Shown piece by piece: positions 25,078 to 34,217 of a stretch of 64,000 nt of DNA. The notes beneath the pieces were generated by a model that saw only the letters and a list, made by a program, of their open reading frames with translations, was not told the origin of the DNA and did no database searches. The stretch covers positions 1-64,000 of the forward strand of contig NZ_JARUKV010000021.1 of assembly GCF_029688865.1 (NCBI RefSeq), written 5' to 3'. The translations under genes were made by a program, and so were the position numbers. Position 1 is the stretch's first letter. The number at the start of each line of letters is the position of its first letter. This DNA is from Natronococcus sp. A-GB7. Its GTDB lineage: Archaea > Halobacteriota > Halobacteria > Halobacteriales > Natrialbaceae.

Positions 25078-25860
25078 ATGACTGAACCGATCGAAGCGAC
25101 CACGGACGACCCGAACGCGACCTCCCCTGACCGAACGCCGCCATCGGTCGCCATCGTCGACGCGAAGACGCCGGGCAACGTCGGTACCATCGCCCGCGCA
25201 ATGAAGAACTTCGGATTCGAGGATCTCCTGCTGGTCGATCCCCCGGAGCTCGACCCCGACGGCGAGGCGTACGGGTTCGCGGGACAGGCTCGAGAGGATA
25301 TCCTTCCGAACGCGACCGAGCTCTCGTTCGACGAGCTCGCCGAGAGCCACCATACGATCGGCTGTACCGCGGTCACGAACGAGGACGACCGCAGCCACAT
25401 GCGCTACCCCTACTCGACGCCGGCCGACCTGGCCGAGCGACTGCCGACCGTCGAGGCGCCGACGGCACTGGTCTTCGGCCGCGAGCGGGTCGGCCTCACC
25501 AACGAGGAACTCGCGCGGATCGACGAGATCTGTGCGATCCCCGCGAGCGAGGATTATCCCGTGTTGAACCTCGGTCAGGCCGCGACGGTGACGCTGTACG
25601 AGCTTCGCAACCTCACGCTTCCCGCCGACGGCACGCAGCTGCCTAACCTCGAACGCACCCGAGCGCCGGAGCCCACCCTCGATCGACTCTACGACCAGTG
25701 GGGCGCCCTGCTCGAGGAGCTCAACCATCCCGACGAGAAGCGCGACAAGACGATGCGAATGCTCCGGCGAGTGTTCGGTCGCGCGGATCTGACCGAACGC
25801 GAGGCGAACACGCTGCTCGGGGTTCTCCGCAGAGCGACGGAGCGCCCTGCCGAGGACTGA
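25078..25860 (+). CDS. trmJ: TrmJ-type SPOUT RNA methyltransferase
   Basis: This 260-residue knot-fold methyltransferase of the SpoU/TrmJ class is likely to 2'-O-methylate tRNA (position 32 in characterised TrmJ). Motif 1 is TPGNVGTIARAMKNFG, motif 2 ALVFGRERVGLTNEEL, and motif 3 IPASEDYPVLNLGQAATV, the SAM-binding knot. The C-terminal helical tail (about 205-255) is typical of TrmJ dimers. It lies just right of the origin. Specificity for tRNA rather than rRNA is inferred from the family. Confidence 0.9.
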   Translation: MTEPIEATTDDPNATSPDRTPPSVAIVDAKTPGNVGTIARAMKNFGFEDLLLVDPPELDPDGEAYGFAGQAREDILPNATELSFDELAESHHTIGCTAVTNEDDRSHMRYPYSTPADLAERLPTVEAPTALVFGRERVGLTNEELARIDEICAIPASEDYPVLNLGQAATVTLYELRNLTLPADGTQLPNLERTRAPEPTLDRLYDQWGALLEELNHPDEKRDKTMRMLRRVFGRADLTEREANTLLGVLRRATERPAED

Positions 25861-26010
25861 GATCCGTTCGTTATCCGGAAACGAACCCGTTCTCTATCGG
25901 ACCACGAACCCGTTCCCTATTCGAAGACGGACCACGCTTCTCTCGAAAAACGCATCGTCGAGCGTGAATGATCGACGCTTTGCATTCTACAAATTCGGAG
26001 TTTGGCGGCT

Positions 26011-26709
26011 CTATCGGTCCGGAATCCTCCGGACGGGTTTCCGATCGGAGACGCGTTCTACCGACGTCCGCGTGTAGCCCCCGTCCTCGGTAATCGTCCC
26101 GGTCCACCCACAGTCCGGACAGGTCACAAGCCCCTGTCCGTCGACGAGCCGTCCGTCACAGTCGGGACAGTCCTCCGACCGCGGCGAGGGCGCCGTCTCG
26201 ATGCTGCCGTCATCGCTCTCGAGACCGTCCGTCCCTACGTCGCTACTCTCGCCGACGCCGATCGGCCCCGTCGACACGAGACCCTCACCACACCGGACCC
26301 GGGCGATCACGTCCTCGGCCGTAATCGTCTCCTCGCCCGTCGAGTGTGGGTAGACGGCGACCAGTTCGTCGTCGGCGTAACACTCGAGACACAGCAGCGG
26401 GGTCACGAGGACCTCGCGGCGCTCGTCGGTCACCTGCGAGGTCGTCGTACGGGTTCGGAACGGCGGCTGGATCGAGACGTTCCGCCGGTCGGCCCACTGC
26501 TCGAACCGGTCGTAGGTCTCGAGGACCTCCTGGTAGGGACTGTCGTCGGACAGTCGCACCTCCTTCGGCCAGCTTCGCACCAGCAGTTCGTCGATCGTTC
26601 CTTCCTCCTCGCAGGCGCGCAGGCTCTCGACCTGACTGTCGATGGGCTCGAGCAACAACGGCGCCCGCACGTGGCACACTACGGTCAGTGTTCGTGTTTG
26701 TGCGTTCAT
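26011..26709 (-). CDS. Haloarchaeal protein with C-terminal zinc ribbon
   Basis: This 232-residue acidic protein has an N-terminal alpha/beta domain (TLTVVCHVRAPLLLEPIDSQVESLRACEEEGTIDELLVRSWPKEVRL), a mid-region with CLECYADDELVAVYPHST, and a C-terminal zinc ribbon formed by CPDCDG and CPDCGW at about residues 183-204. The combination suggests a nucleic-acid-binding or regulatory protein, but I do not recognise a characterised relative. It stands alone, between trmJ (convergent) and the EamA gene. Confidence 0.75.
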   Translation of the reverse strand: MNAQTRTLTVVCHVRAPLLLEPIDSQVESLRACEEEGTIDELLVRSWPKEVRLSDDSPYQEVLETYDRFEQWADRRNVSIQPPFRTRTTTSQVTDERREVLVTPLLCLECYADDELVAVYPHSTGEETITAEDVIARVRCGEGLVSTGPIGVGESSDVGTDGLESDDGSIETAPSPRSEDCPDCDGRLVDGQGLVTCPDCGWTGTITEDGGYTRTSVERVSDRKPVRRIPDR

Positions 26710-26831
26710 ACTGGGTCCCCTCTGTCGTGTGAGCTAGCCGACGTTACTTCGTATAAAACTTTGTGAGGGTGCTTCTCGAGGTGTTCGGTACCAATTATCG
26801 TAGGAAGCGCCTCGTTGTCGGTGCCGAGTCC

Positions 26832-27899
26832 TCAGTCGGCGCTCGACTCCGGACTGACCGCTTCGGTATCGCAGGGGACACCGCCGTCGGTTCTGGCCTC
26901 GGGAGGGGACGAGCGTCGAGTCTCGATCGAGTTTCGCAGCGTCCGAATTCCGGTGACCGGACGTCGAAGCGCCTCTGGTCGACGTTCGAGGACGCGAGCG
27001 AGCCGTCGGCGCTTGATAACGGCGAAGCCGGCGAGAATCGTCACCAGCCCCAGTACTGTCAGCGAGTCGACGACGTAGCCCAGCAGCACCCAGCTCACGC
27101 CGATCGCGACGGCGGGCTCGGCGTACCCCACCAGCGCGACCTGGGTCGGCCCGGCCCGGTCGAGCAGCTGGAAGTACAGCAGGAAGGCGAACACGCTCGA
27201 GACGAGCGTCAGGTAACCAAACGAGAGCACCGCGGTCGGCGTCACGTCGATCGCTGCGACCGACTCGCCCCGAAGGGGCGCGCCGACCAGCAACACCGCC
27301 GCGCCGACGAGCATCGCCCAGGCCTGCAGCGTCTCGAGGGGGAGGCCGGCGTCGAGCGGACGCGCCAGGACGGTCCCGACCGCGAACGCGATCGCGGCGC
27401 CGAAGACGAGTCCCGCACCCAGCAGGAGCTCGGTGTCGAGTCCCGTCGGCGAGGGACGAACGACGGCGACGACCCCGATCAGGCCGAGCACGAGGCCGAC
27501 GACACCCGCGGACGAGAGTCGCTCGCGCGGCAGGATCGCCCCGGCGAACGCCGCAGTGAGGATCGGCGCGGTGCTCGCGACCGTCGCCGCGATTGCACCC
27601 GGAACGTACAGTTCGCCGACGTACAACAGCGCGTGGTAGAACGCGATGAGGAAGATCCCCGCGACGCCGACCGAGAGCCACTCGGCTCGGTCGGCGGGCC
27701 GGAGTCGATCGGTCACGAGGGCAGCGTAGCCGAAGACGATCAGTCCCGCGACGCCGTAGCGGAGCCCGGCGAACAGCAGCGGAGGGACGTACTCGAGGCC
27801 GATCTCGATCGCGACGAAGGAAGTTCCCCAGCAGATCGCGAGGATCGAGAACAATACCAGATCTCCGTATCCAGACCGAAAGAGCGCGTGTCGAATCAT
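26832..27899 (-). CDS. EamA/DMT-family metabolite exporter
   Basis: This 355-residue membrane protein has ten predicted helices arranged as two EamA repeats (residues about 12-145 and 158-295), starting with ILAICWGTSFVAIEIGLEYVPP, typical of drug/metabolite transporters. The C-terminal tail of about 55 residues is hydrophilic. The substrate is likely an amino acid or related metabolite, a guess from the divergent Lrp-type regulator gene 187 bp away. It has no adjacent operon partner. Confidence 0.88.
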   Translation of the reverse strand: MIRHALFRSGYGDLVLFSILAICWGTSFVAIEIGLEYVPPLLFAGLRYGVAGLIVFGYAALVTDRLRPADRAEWLSVGVAGIFLIAFYHALLYVGELYVPGAIAATVASTAPILTAAFAGAILPRERLSSAGVVGLVLGLIGVVAVVRPSPTGLDTELLLGAGLVFGAAIAFAVGTVLARPLDAGLPLETLQAWAMLVGAAVLLVGAPLRGESVAAIDVTPTAVLSFGYLTLVSSVFAFLLYFQLLDRAGPTQVALVGYAEPAVAIGVSWVLLGYVVDSLTVLGLVTILAGFAVIKRRRLARVLERRPEALRRPVTGIRTLRNSIETRRSSPPEARTDGGVPCDTEAVSPESSAD

Positions 27900-28085
27900 G
27901 AAACGTTCGAAATCCGTCGTCGTACTTAGACCCTTCTACAACGACCCTCTCGAAACCGGATGCAGAATCACACATATGAATTCGATACGAATCGAACCCC
28001 GAAAGGAAGGGAATCTATTAGAGGAATATACAACATCGGGGCTGCGAGTCGAAACACCGATCACGCTCTCGGCCGAACTCGAGGT

Positions 28086-28565
28086 ATGGACGAACGCGAC
28101 GTGCGCCTGCTGAAAGCGATCTCCGAGCGCGAGACGGGCAGCCCCGAGGCGCTCCACGAGGCGACAGGGATCCCGGTGTCGACGATCCACTACCGGCTCA
28201 ACAACCTCCGCGAGGAGGGGATCATCGCCAACGACCGCTACGAGATCGATCTCGAGGAGCTCGGCCTCGACGTGACGGTCATCGTCGAGATCCACGCCGA
28301 CTACAAGGGCTCCTACGAGGAGTTCGCGGACCGCCTGCTGACCGTCGAGGGAGTGACGAACGTCTACTTCACGATGGGTGAGACCGACTTCATCGTCGTC
28401 GCCCGCCTCAGCGAGAGCGGGATGGTCGAGCGACTGATCGCCGAGTTCGAACAGCTCGAGGGGGTCGACCGCACCGACTCGACGTTCGTGATCTCGGCGA
28501 TCGAGGAACGGGAGGCGTTACAGAGCTACGAGCTGGAAACGCTGCTCGAGGAACTTACCGAGTAG
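28086..28565 (+). CDS. Lrp/AsnC-family transcriptional regulator
   Basis: This 159-residue regulator has an N-terminal helix-turn-helix (DERDVRLLKAISERETGSPEALHEATGIPVSTIHYRLNNLREEGII) and a C-terminal RAM/AsnC effector domain (VTVIVEIHADYKGSYEEFADRLLTVEGVTNVYFTMGETDFIVVAR). Such proteins sense amino acids and regulate transport and metabolism. Divergent from the EamA exporter, which is its most likely target. The ATG at 28086 fits the family; the open frame from 27960 adds an unrelated leader. Confidence 0.92.
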   Translation: MDERDVRLLKAISERETGSPEALHEATGIPVSTIHYRLNNLREEGIIANDRYEIDLEELGLDVTVIVEIHADYKGSYEEFADRLLTVEGVTNVYFTMGETDFIVVARLSESGMVERLIAEFEQLEGVDRTDSTFVISAIEEREALQSYELETLLEELTE

Positions 28566-28750
28566 CACCGGCTGGTGACGCCCGTCCGTCGAGTCGGAAC
28601 CGTTCGACAGTCGGGTCGAAGCCCGGCATCGTCCGGGGCGCCGCGGAACTGTTCGACTGTTTCTCCCCATCGCAAACTCGGCGATGTCTATATCTGCTTT
28701 AATTATAAAGGAAAATTATTATCATTGGATCGTTTCTTGGTTCCGAGAGC

Positions 28751-29965
28751 ATGGTAGATAATATCAACCGGCGAACGATCCTGTCGGGAGTCTCGATGGG
28801 GATCGGACTGGTGACGATCGGAACGGCGAGCGCGGACGAAACCCAGGCCCAGTACGTCGTCGCGAGCGGGAACCCCGGCCAGCTCGAGCGATCCGGGTTT
28901 ACGGTCGTCCACGAGATCACGGGCGCAAACGTCTACCTCGTACGGGGTCCCGAGGACGAGGACCCGACGACCGTAAACGGCGTCGAGGCCGCCTTCGAGG
29001 ACTTCGCCTACGGGTTCGATCGGCCCGCGGAGCCGACCGCGGCCGAAACCGAGGGCGATCTCGCGGACGAGCAGTGGGACAAGCATCTGATCAACGCGTT
29101 CGACGCCCACGAGTACGCGACCGGCGAAGGGACCAGAATCGGGATCATCGACACCGGCGTCGCTGACACCCATCCCGATCTGGGGAACGTCGACACGGAC
29201 GCCAGCCGAGCGTTCGTCGGCTGGGAGGAGGGCGACCACACCGGCGACGTCCAGTACCACGGCACCCACGTCGCCGGGATCGCGGGGGCGACCGGCGAAA
29301 CGGGCGTGACCGGCGTGGCCCCGGACGCCGAGATCGTCTCGCTTCGAACCTTCCCGTCGGAGGGGCCGCTCCTCGCGAGCGTAGGTGACACCTTCCTCGC
29401 GCTCGATCACGCGGCGGAGCAGGGGCTCGACGTCGTCAACATGAGCATCGGGAGTCCGCCCCAGCCGCCCCGGGAGAATCAGGAGGGGTACCGCATCGCC
29501 CGCCAGCGGGTCGTTCGCAGCGTCGCCCAGCGGGGCACGGCGGTCGTGGCGAGTGCGGGCAACGACAGCCAGAACCTCCAACAGGGCGGCTGGATCAGCC
29601 TGTGGGGGACGCTCCCGCGGGCGTCTTCGATCAGCGCGACCACCGCGGACGACGAACTCGCGGAGTTTTCGAACTACGGAGCCAACGAGATCTCGGTCGG
29701 TGCGCCGGGCGCCGACATCCTCTCGACGTTCGATCCCGACAACGAGGCGCTTCCCGGGGAACTGTACGCGAGCATCTCCGGCACCTCGATGTCCGCACCC
29801 CAGGTCGCGGGACTCAGCGCCCTCGTGCGCGAACTCGAACCGGACGCGAACGCCAATCAGGTCGAGAACGCGATCGAGCGCGGCGCGACGGACAACGGAC
29901 GGGGCGGTCCCGAAACCGGCGCCGGACGGATCGACGCCCTCGAGACGGTTCGCTTGCTGCGCTGA
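28751..29965 (+). CDS. Secreted subtilisin-like serine protease (S8, halolysin type)
   Basis: This 404-residue exported protease has a twin-arginine signal (NRRTILSG, R7-R8), a propeptide region (about 30-100), and a subtilase domain with the full catalytic set: D134 (IIDTGVADTHPD), H173 (HGTHVAGIAG), oxyanion N271 (SAGND) and S346 (GTSMSAPQVAG). No C-terminal extension is present beyond the catalytic domain, unlike halolysins with an added domain. A TATA-like attataaag (about 28703-28711) lies 40-50 nt upstream. It ends with a strong terminator hairpin at 30035. Confidence 0.95.
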   Translation: MVDNINRRTILSGVSMGIGLVTIGTASADETQAQYVVASGNPGQLERSGFTVVHEITGANVYLVRGPEDEDPTTVNGVEAAFEDFAYGFDRPAEPTAAETEGDLADEQWDKHLINAFDAHEYATGEGTRIGIIDTGVADTHPDLGNVDTDASRAFVGWEEGDHTGDVQYHGTHVAGIAGATGETGVTGVAPDAEIVSLRTFPSEGPLLASVGDTFLALDHAAEQGLDVVNMSIGSPPQPPRENQEGYRIARQRVVRSVAQRGTAVVASAGNDSQNLQQGGWISLWGTLPRASSISATTADDELAEFSNYGANEISVGAPGADILSTFDPDNEALPGELYASISGTSMSAPQVAGLSALVRELEPDANANQVENAIERGATDNGRGGPETGAGRIDALETVRLLR

Positions 29966-30034
29966 GCGACCGCGTTCGGCTAAGGACCCATCGCCGACGC
30001 CGTTCCGCCAATCGACTGACGGCAGCAACGCTCC

Positions 30035-30057
30035 TCCCCCCGCCCGGGGGGATTTTT
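30035..30057 (+). terminator. Hairpin plus T-run after the protease gene
   Basis: Seven base pairs (tcccccc with gggggga), a 4-nt loop, then ttttt at 30053-30057. It would end the protease transcript. The same T-rich stretch (gatttttaca) sits about 30 nt ahead of the MFS start at 30084 and could double as its TATA box. Confidence 0.65.
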
Positions 30058-30083
30058 ACACCGGGGCTGACTGAACTTCTACC

Positions 30084-31418
30084 ATGGCACAACAGCAGGC
30101 CGAAGTCTCCGGCCCGCTCGACGCGTTTCGGCAGTTCTTCTCGCTCCAGCGGGACGTCCTGGTGCTCTCGCTTGCGATGTTCGCGTTCAGTCTGGGCTTT
30201 CAGATGACCAATCGCTTTCTCCCGGACTACCTGGTGTACCTCGGAGCCGGAGGATTCGTCGTCGGGCTGTTCGCCACTCTGGGCAACGTCATCGGCGCCG
30301 TCTACCCCTACTACGGCGGGGTCGTCTCCGATCGCGTCGGCTCGAGGTACGCCCTGACCGTCTTCGGTTTTCTCTCGACGTTCGGCTTCGCGATCTGGCT
30401 GGGCTCCGCCTACGTACCCGCGATCGATCTCGGTGTCATCGTCTTCGAGCCGTGGGTGTGGGTGTTCGTCGGTCTACTATTAGCGCAGTGCTGGAAGTCG
30501 TTCGGGATCGGCGGCCACTACGCGATCGTCAAGCAGGCGACCGAACCCAGTCGACTGGCCCGCGGGTTCGCCAGCACGGAGACGTTCCGGCGGACCGCCT
30601 TCCTGATCGCCCCGCTGATCGTCGCGGCGCTGGTCGCCGACCAGCTCATGCCCGGCTTCCTCTGGGTGCTCGTAATCGCGATCGTCTTCGCCGTCCTCGG
30701 GACGATCGTCCAGCATCTGCTGTACGAGGCCGACGCCGACTCCGTCGGCAAGGAGTTCGAGGGCGTCGGCCAGATCGTCGACGACCTGCAGGCGCTTCCG
30801 GACCCGCTGCGACCGCTGCTGGTCGCCGACACGTTCGTCCGCTTCGCCAACGGGATGGTGTACGCCTTCTTTATCCTCGTGATCACCCAGCTGCTCGAGA
30901 TCGGACTGACCCTCTCTCTTCCCGTCGTCGGCACCATCGACCTCTCGCCCGCTGCCTTCTTCGGCGTGTTGCTGGGAGTCGAAATGCTGGTCGCGCTGTT
31001 GACGATGGCCCCGACGGCCAAGGTCGCAGAGTACGTCGGTCTCAAACCGGTCGTCGGACTGGGCTTTTTCGTCTACGCGATCTTCCCGGTACTGCTGATC
31101 TTCGGTCCCCAGTACGTCGGCGGAATCGACGAAACGTGGCTCCTGATCGCGCTGTTTGCCTTCTCGGGACTGCGTTTTGCCGGCCTGCCCGCTCACAAGG
31201 CACTCGTGGTCGGCCCGGCCGAACAGGGAGCCGGCGGCCGCGTAACGGGATCGTACTACCTGATCCGCGGCGCGATCGTGATTCCCAGCGGCGCGCTGGG
31301 CGGGTTCCTCTGGCAGTTCGTCGACCCCGAACTCTCCTTTACGATCGCCACCGTCATTGGCATGATCGGCGTCGTCTACTTCGCGATCTTCGGTCAGGAG
31401 TTCGAGGCCTACCAGTAG
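30084..31418 (+). CDS. MFS transporter
   Basis: This 444-residue major facilitator protein has about twelve membrane helices. Visible in the first half is the loop 2-3 signature region YPYYGGVVSDRVGSRYALTV (the GxxSDRxGxR motif). The cytoplasmic loop between helices 6 and 7 is acidic (DADSVGKEFEGVGQIVDDL). The substrate is unknown. It has its own promoter-like T-rich element behind the protease terminator and no operon partner. Confidence 0.9.
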   Translation: MAQQQAEVSGPLDAFRQFFSLQRDVLVLSLAMFAFSLGFQMTNRFLPDYLVYLGAGGFVVGLFATLGNVIGAVYPYYGGVVSDRVGSRYALTVFGFLSTFGFAIWLGSAYVPAIDLGVIVFEPWVWVFVGLLLAQCWKSFGIGGHYAIVKQATEPSRLARGFASTETFRRTAFLIAPLIVAALVADQLMPGFLWVLVIAIVFAVLGTIVQHLLYEADADSVGKEFEGVGQIVDDLQALPDPLRPLLVADTFVRFANGMVYAFFILVITQLLEIGLTLSLPVVGTIDLSPAAFFGVLLGVEMLVALLTMAPTAKVAEYVGLKPVVGLGFFVYAIFPVLLIFGPQYVGGIDETWLLIALFAFSGLRFAGLPAHKALVVGPAEQGAGGRVTGSYYLIRGAIVIPSGALGGFLWQFVDPELSFTIATVIGMIGVVYFAIFGQEFEAYQ

Positions 31419-31489
31419 TTCGCCAGTTTTTCGCTCGATCCCGTTCTCTCGCTCGGTGAACGCGAACCGATGATCCCAGCTGTTCGGCT

Positions 31490-31996
31490 CTACACGCCAA
31501 GCGCACGGACGGTCCGTCCGAGGATATCCGGCCGATCGGCCAGCCGATGATCGAGCGACCACTCACCGGGGCCGACGATCAGGACGAACACCGACGTGAC
31601 GAACATCGTGAAGTCGAGTCGCCACGCGTACAGGAAGCCCCACAGGCCGGTGAACTCCTGGCTCACGCCGACAAACGGCCCGATCGGCGTCCCGAGCAAT
31701 ACCGGGATCTTGGTGAGCAGTATCGCGTGCAACGCGGCGATCGCGAGCAGGAGCGCCGCGAGCCGACTCAGCAATCCGAGCAGGAGCAACGCGCCGCCGA
31801 CGATCTCGAGTACGGCGACCGATCCCGCGACGAGTTCGGGCGCGGGAAAGCCAAGATCCGCGAATCGGCCCGCACCGCGTTCGCCCGGATTGACGAACTT
31901 GTTGAGCCCTTCGGTGAGAAAGACGAACCCGACGGCCAGTCGAACGAGCACGAACCACGGCGAGTTCTCCGACTCGACGAGATCTGCGATGCGCAC
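31490..31996 (-). CDS. DoxX-family membrane protein
   Basis: This protein has four predicted membrane helices of the DoxX type: VLVRLAVGFVFLTEGLNKFVNPGERG, VAGSVAVLEIVGGALLLLGLLSRLAALLLAIAALHAILL and VTSVFVLIVGPGEWSLD. The family is linked to thiosulfate:quinone oxidoreductase subunits and to redox stress. There is no in-frame ATG near the family start; the GTG at 31996 gives 168 residues (MRIADLVESENSP...), while the frame stays open to 32182 with a basic, unlikely leader. The start is therefore uncertain. Confidence 0.8.
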   Translation of the reverse strand: MRIADLVESENSPWFVLVRLAVGFVFLTEGLNKFVNPGERGAGRFADLGFPAPELVAGSVAVLEIVGGALLLLGLLSRLAALLLAIAALHAILLTKIPVLLGTPIGPFVGVSQEFTGLWGFLYAWRLDFTMFVTSVFVLIVGPGEWSLDHRLADRPDILGRTVRALGV

Positions 31997-32246
31997 GTAT
32001 TTTGCGTGACGATACAGACTGATAGTAGTCGTCTCCTGTTCCCGGAACGTAGGAACTCGAGCGGAACGTATCCGCGGTCGGGAAGGTTGCGGTCGCCGTT
32101 CCTCCCACCGGTTTCGACCCGCCAGCGTGTCGGTCGCTCGGCTCGAGAGAGGAGCCCGGAACGGGTGGCCAGTCCGCTGCAAACGCTCTCGTTCTCAGTC
32201 GTTCAGTCGGTTCGGAACCGGGACACGAGCGCCCGGACCGTCCGGC

Positions 32247-34115
32247 TCAGGCCCGCTGCTGGATCTCCTCGCGCAGCAGCCGACTGACGAGGTCGCCGTC
32301 TGCCTTCCCGCGAAGCGCACCCATGCACTCGCCCATGAGTCCGGAGAACGCCTGCATCCCCTCCGCTTCGACCTGGTCTTCGTTTCGCTCGACGACCTCG
32401 ACGACGGCCTCGCGAACCTCGCCCTCGTCGGCACCGCCGAGTCCTTCCGCCTCGGCGGCCTCCTCGGCCGTGCGATCGGGCTCCTCGGCCAGCGCCGCGA
32501 GCAGGTCGCCCACGCCCTCGTTGGGGAGGTCGCCGTCCTCGACCATTCCGAGGACCTCCTCGAGGTGCTCGTCGGTCAGGTTCTCGACAGGGACGTCGTC
32601 CCGTCGCAGCTCGGTCAGCGTCGACTCGAGAGTCGTCGCGGCCAGGGTCGGATCGATCCCCTCCGAGGTGACGTTCTCGAACAGCGGCATCCGGCGGCCG
32701 TAGGCGACCTGCTCGGCCAGCCCCTCGCCGAGGTCGAACTCGTCCTGGTAGCGTTCGACCTTCTCGGTCAGGAGCTCGGGTTCGGGCACCTCGCTCGGAT
32801 CCGGCTCGACGGGCGGGACGTCAGTCTCGGGGTACATCCGCGCCGCGCCGGGCAGCGGGCGCAGGTAGCGGGTCGTCCCGTCGTCGTTCGCGCCGCGGGT
32901 CTCCTCGGGGACACCCTCGAGGGCCGTCCGCGCGCGCTCGGCGACCGCCTCGATCGCCGACTCCGCCGTGCTGGTGTCGTCGGCGACGATGGCGACCGCG
33001 TCCTCCGGGTCCGCACCGACGGCCTCCCGGAGCTCGGCGACCTCCTCGTCGGTGACGCCGTAGGCGGGCAGCTCGTCGGTGTGGAAGATCCCGCCCGCGC
33101 CGTGGCGCTTCGCGTGATCCGAGAACTCCGTCCCCAGACGGCGGTCGGGGGCGATCTCGCGGCCGACGAGGCCGTCGAACCCCTCGAGGAGAACCGCCAT
33201 TACGGACCCACCGGAGCTCAGGGCACCGCCGATGACGCCGCTGTCGGTATCCTCGAAGACGTCGCTCGCGTCCTGGATCGCGCCGACGGACGCCTCCCGC
33301 TCCGCGAGTTCGTCGCGGATCTCGACGAGTTCGACCTGGCGGGCGACCTCGTTGCGGACGATGTCGTCGATGTCGTCGAGGCTCTGGACGCCCTTGATCT
33401 CGACGCGGGCGCCCTCGGCGATCGAGACGTTGACGTCCTGGCGGATCGTCCCCAGACCGCGCTTGACTTTCCCCGTCGAGCGAAGTAACATCCCGATCCG
33501 CTCGGCGGCCTCGAGGGCTTGCTCCGGCGACGAGATGTCCGGACTGGTACCGATCTCGACCAGCGGGATGCCGAGCCGATCGAGACTGTACCGGACGCCG
33601 TCGTCGGTTTCCTCGACGCGCTGGGCGCTCTCCTCCTCGAGCAGCAGATCCTCGATCCCCACCGCTCCCTCGCCCGTCTCGATCTCACCGCCGGTGGCGA
33701 TCAGCGTCGAGCGCTGGAACCCCGACGTGTTCGAGCCGTCGACGACCAGCTTTCGCATGACGTGGGCCTGATCGACCGGGTTCATCTCCATCAGCTGGGC
33801 CACCTCGAGGGTCGTCTCGAGGGCCTCCCGATCGAGTTCGTGGGGCGGCTCGTCGTCCTCCTCGACGAGGCAGGTCGAGTCGTACGCGAGGTACTCGAAC
33901 TCGCGATCGACCTTGCTCTCTTCGAGGGCCGCGTCGTCGATCTCGCCCAGCTCGCTGCGGGTGGGGTGGAGGTAGCGGGTGAACCGCCGCGTCGATTCCT
34001 CGGGTTCGCGCAGTTCGGTCGGACACTGGCAGAACAGCTTCGTCGCCGTGTCGAGTTGCTGGTGGATCTCCAGCCCGGCGACGAGTCCGAGCTCGTCGTA
34101 GTCGTACTCGGTCAT
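32247..34115 (-). CDS. gatE: Glu-tRNA(Gln) amidotransferase subunit E
   Basis: This 622-residue archaeal enzyme works with GatD to convert Glu-tRNA(Gln) to Gln-tRNA(Gln). The family start is LGLVAGLEIHQQLDTATKLFCQCPT, followed by RRFTRYLHPTRSELGEID, SGFQRSTLIATGGEIE, DRLGIPLVEIGTSPDI and IRQDVNVSIAEGARVEIKGVQ, then the GAD insert and the C-terminal helical/YqeY-like domains ending in MGECMGALRGKADGDLVSRLLREEI. gatD is not in this window. Its presence indicates that Gln-tRNA is made by the indirect route. Confidence 0.96.
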   Translation of the reverse strand: MTEYDYDELGLVAGLEIHQQLDTATKLFCQCPTELREPEESTRRFTRYLHPTRSELGEIDDAALEESKVDREFEYLAYDSTCLVEEDDEPPHELDREALETTLEVAQLMEMNPVDQAHVMRKLVVDGSNTSGFQRSTLIATGGEIETGEGAVGIEDLLLEEESAQRVEETDDGVRYSLDRLGIPLVEIGTSPDISSPEQALEAAERIGMLLRSTGKVKRGLGTIRQDVNVSIAEGARVEIKGVQSLDDIDDIVRNEVARQVELVEIRDELAEREASVGAIQDASDVFEDTDSGVIGGALSSGGSVMAVLLEGFDGLVGREIAPDRRLGTEFSDHAKRHGAGGIFHTDELPAYGVTDEEVAELREAVGADPEDAVAIVADDTSTAESAIEAVAERARTALEGVPEETRGANDDGTTRYLRPLPGAARMYPETDVPPVEPDPSEVPEPELLTEKVERYQDEFDLGEGLAEQVAYGRRMPLFENVTSEGIDPTLAATTLESTLTELRRDDVPVENLTDEHLEEVLGMVEDGDLPNEGVGDLLAALAEEPDRTAEEAAEAEGLGGADEGEVREAVVEVVERNEDQVEAEGMQAFSGLMGECMGALRGKADGDLVSRLLREEIQQRA

Positions 34116-34217
34116 TGACGGCCACTCTGGGGCGCGAGGGTAAAAAACCGTTCAGTCCGACCCGGGACGGGAACGGGTCGCCCGCCCGACCCTGTCGGCC
34201 CGTTCGTCCGCACGAAC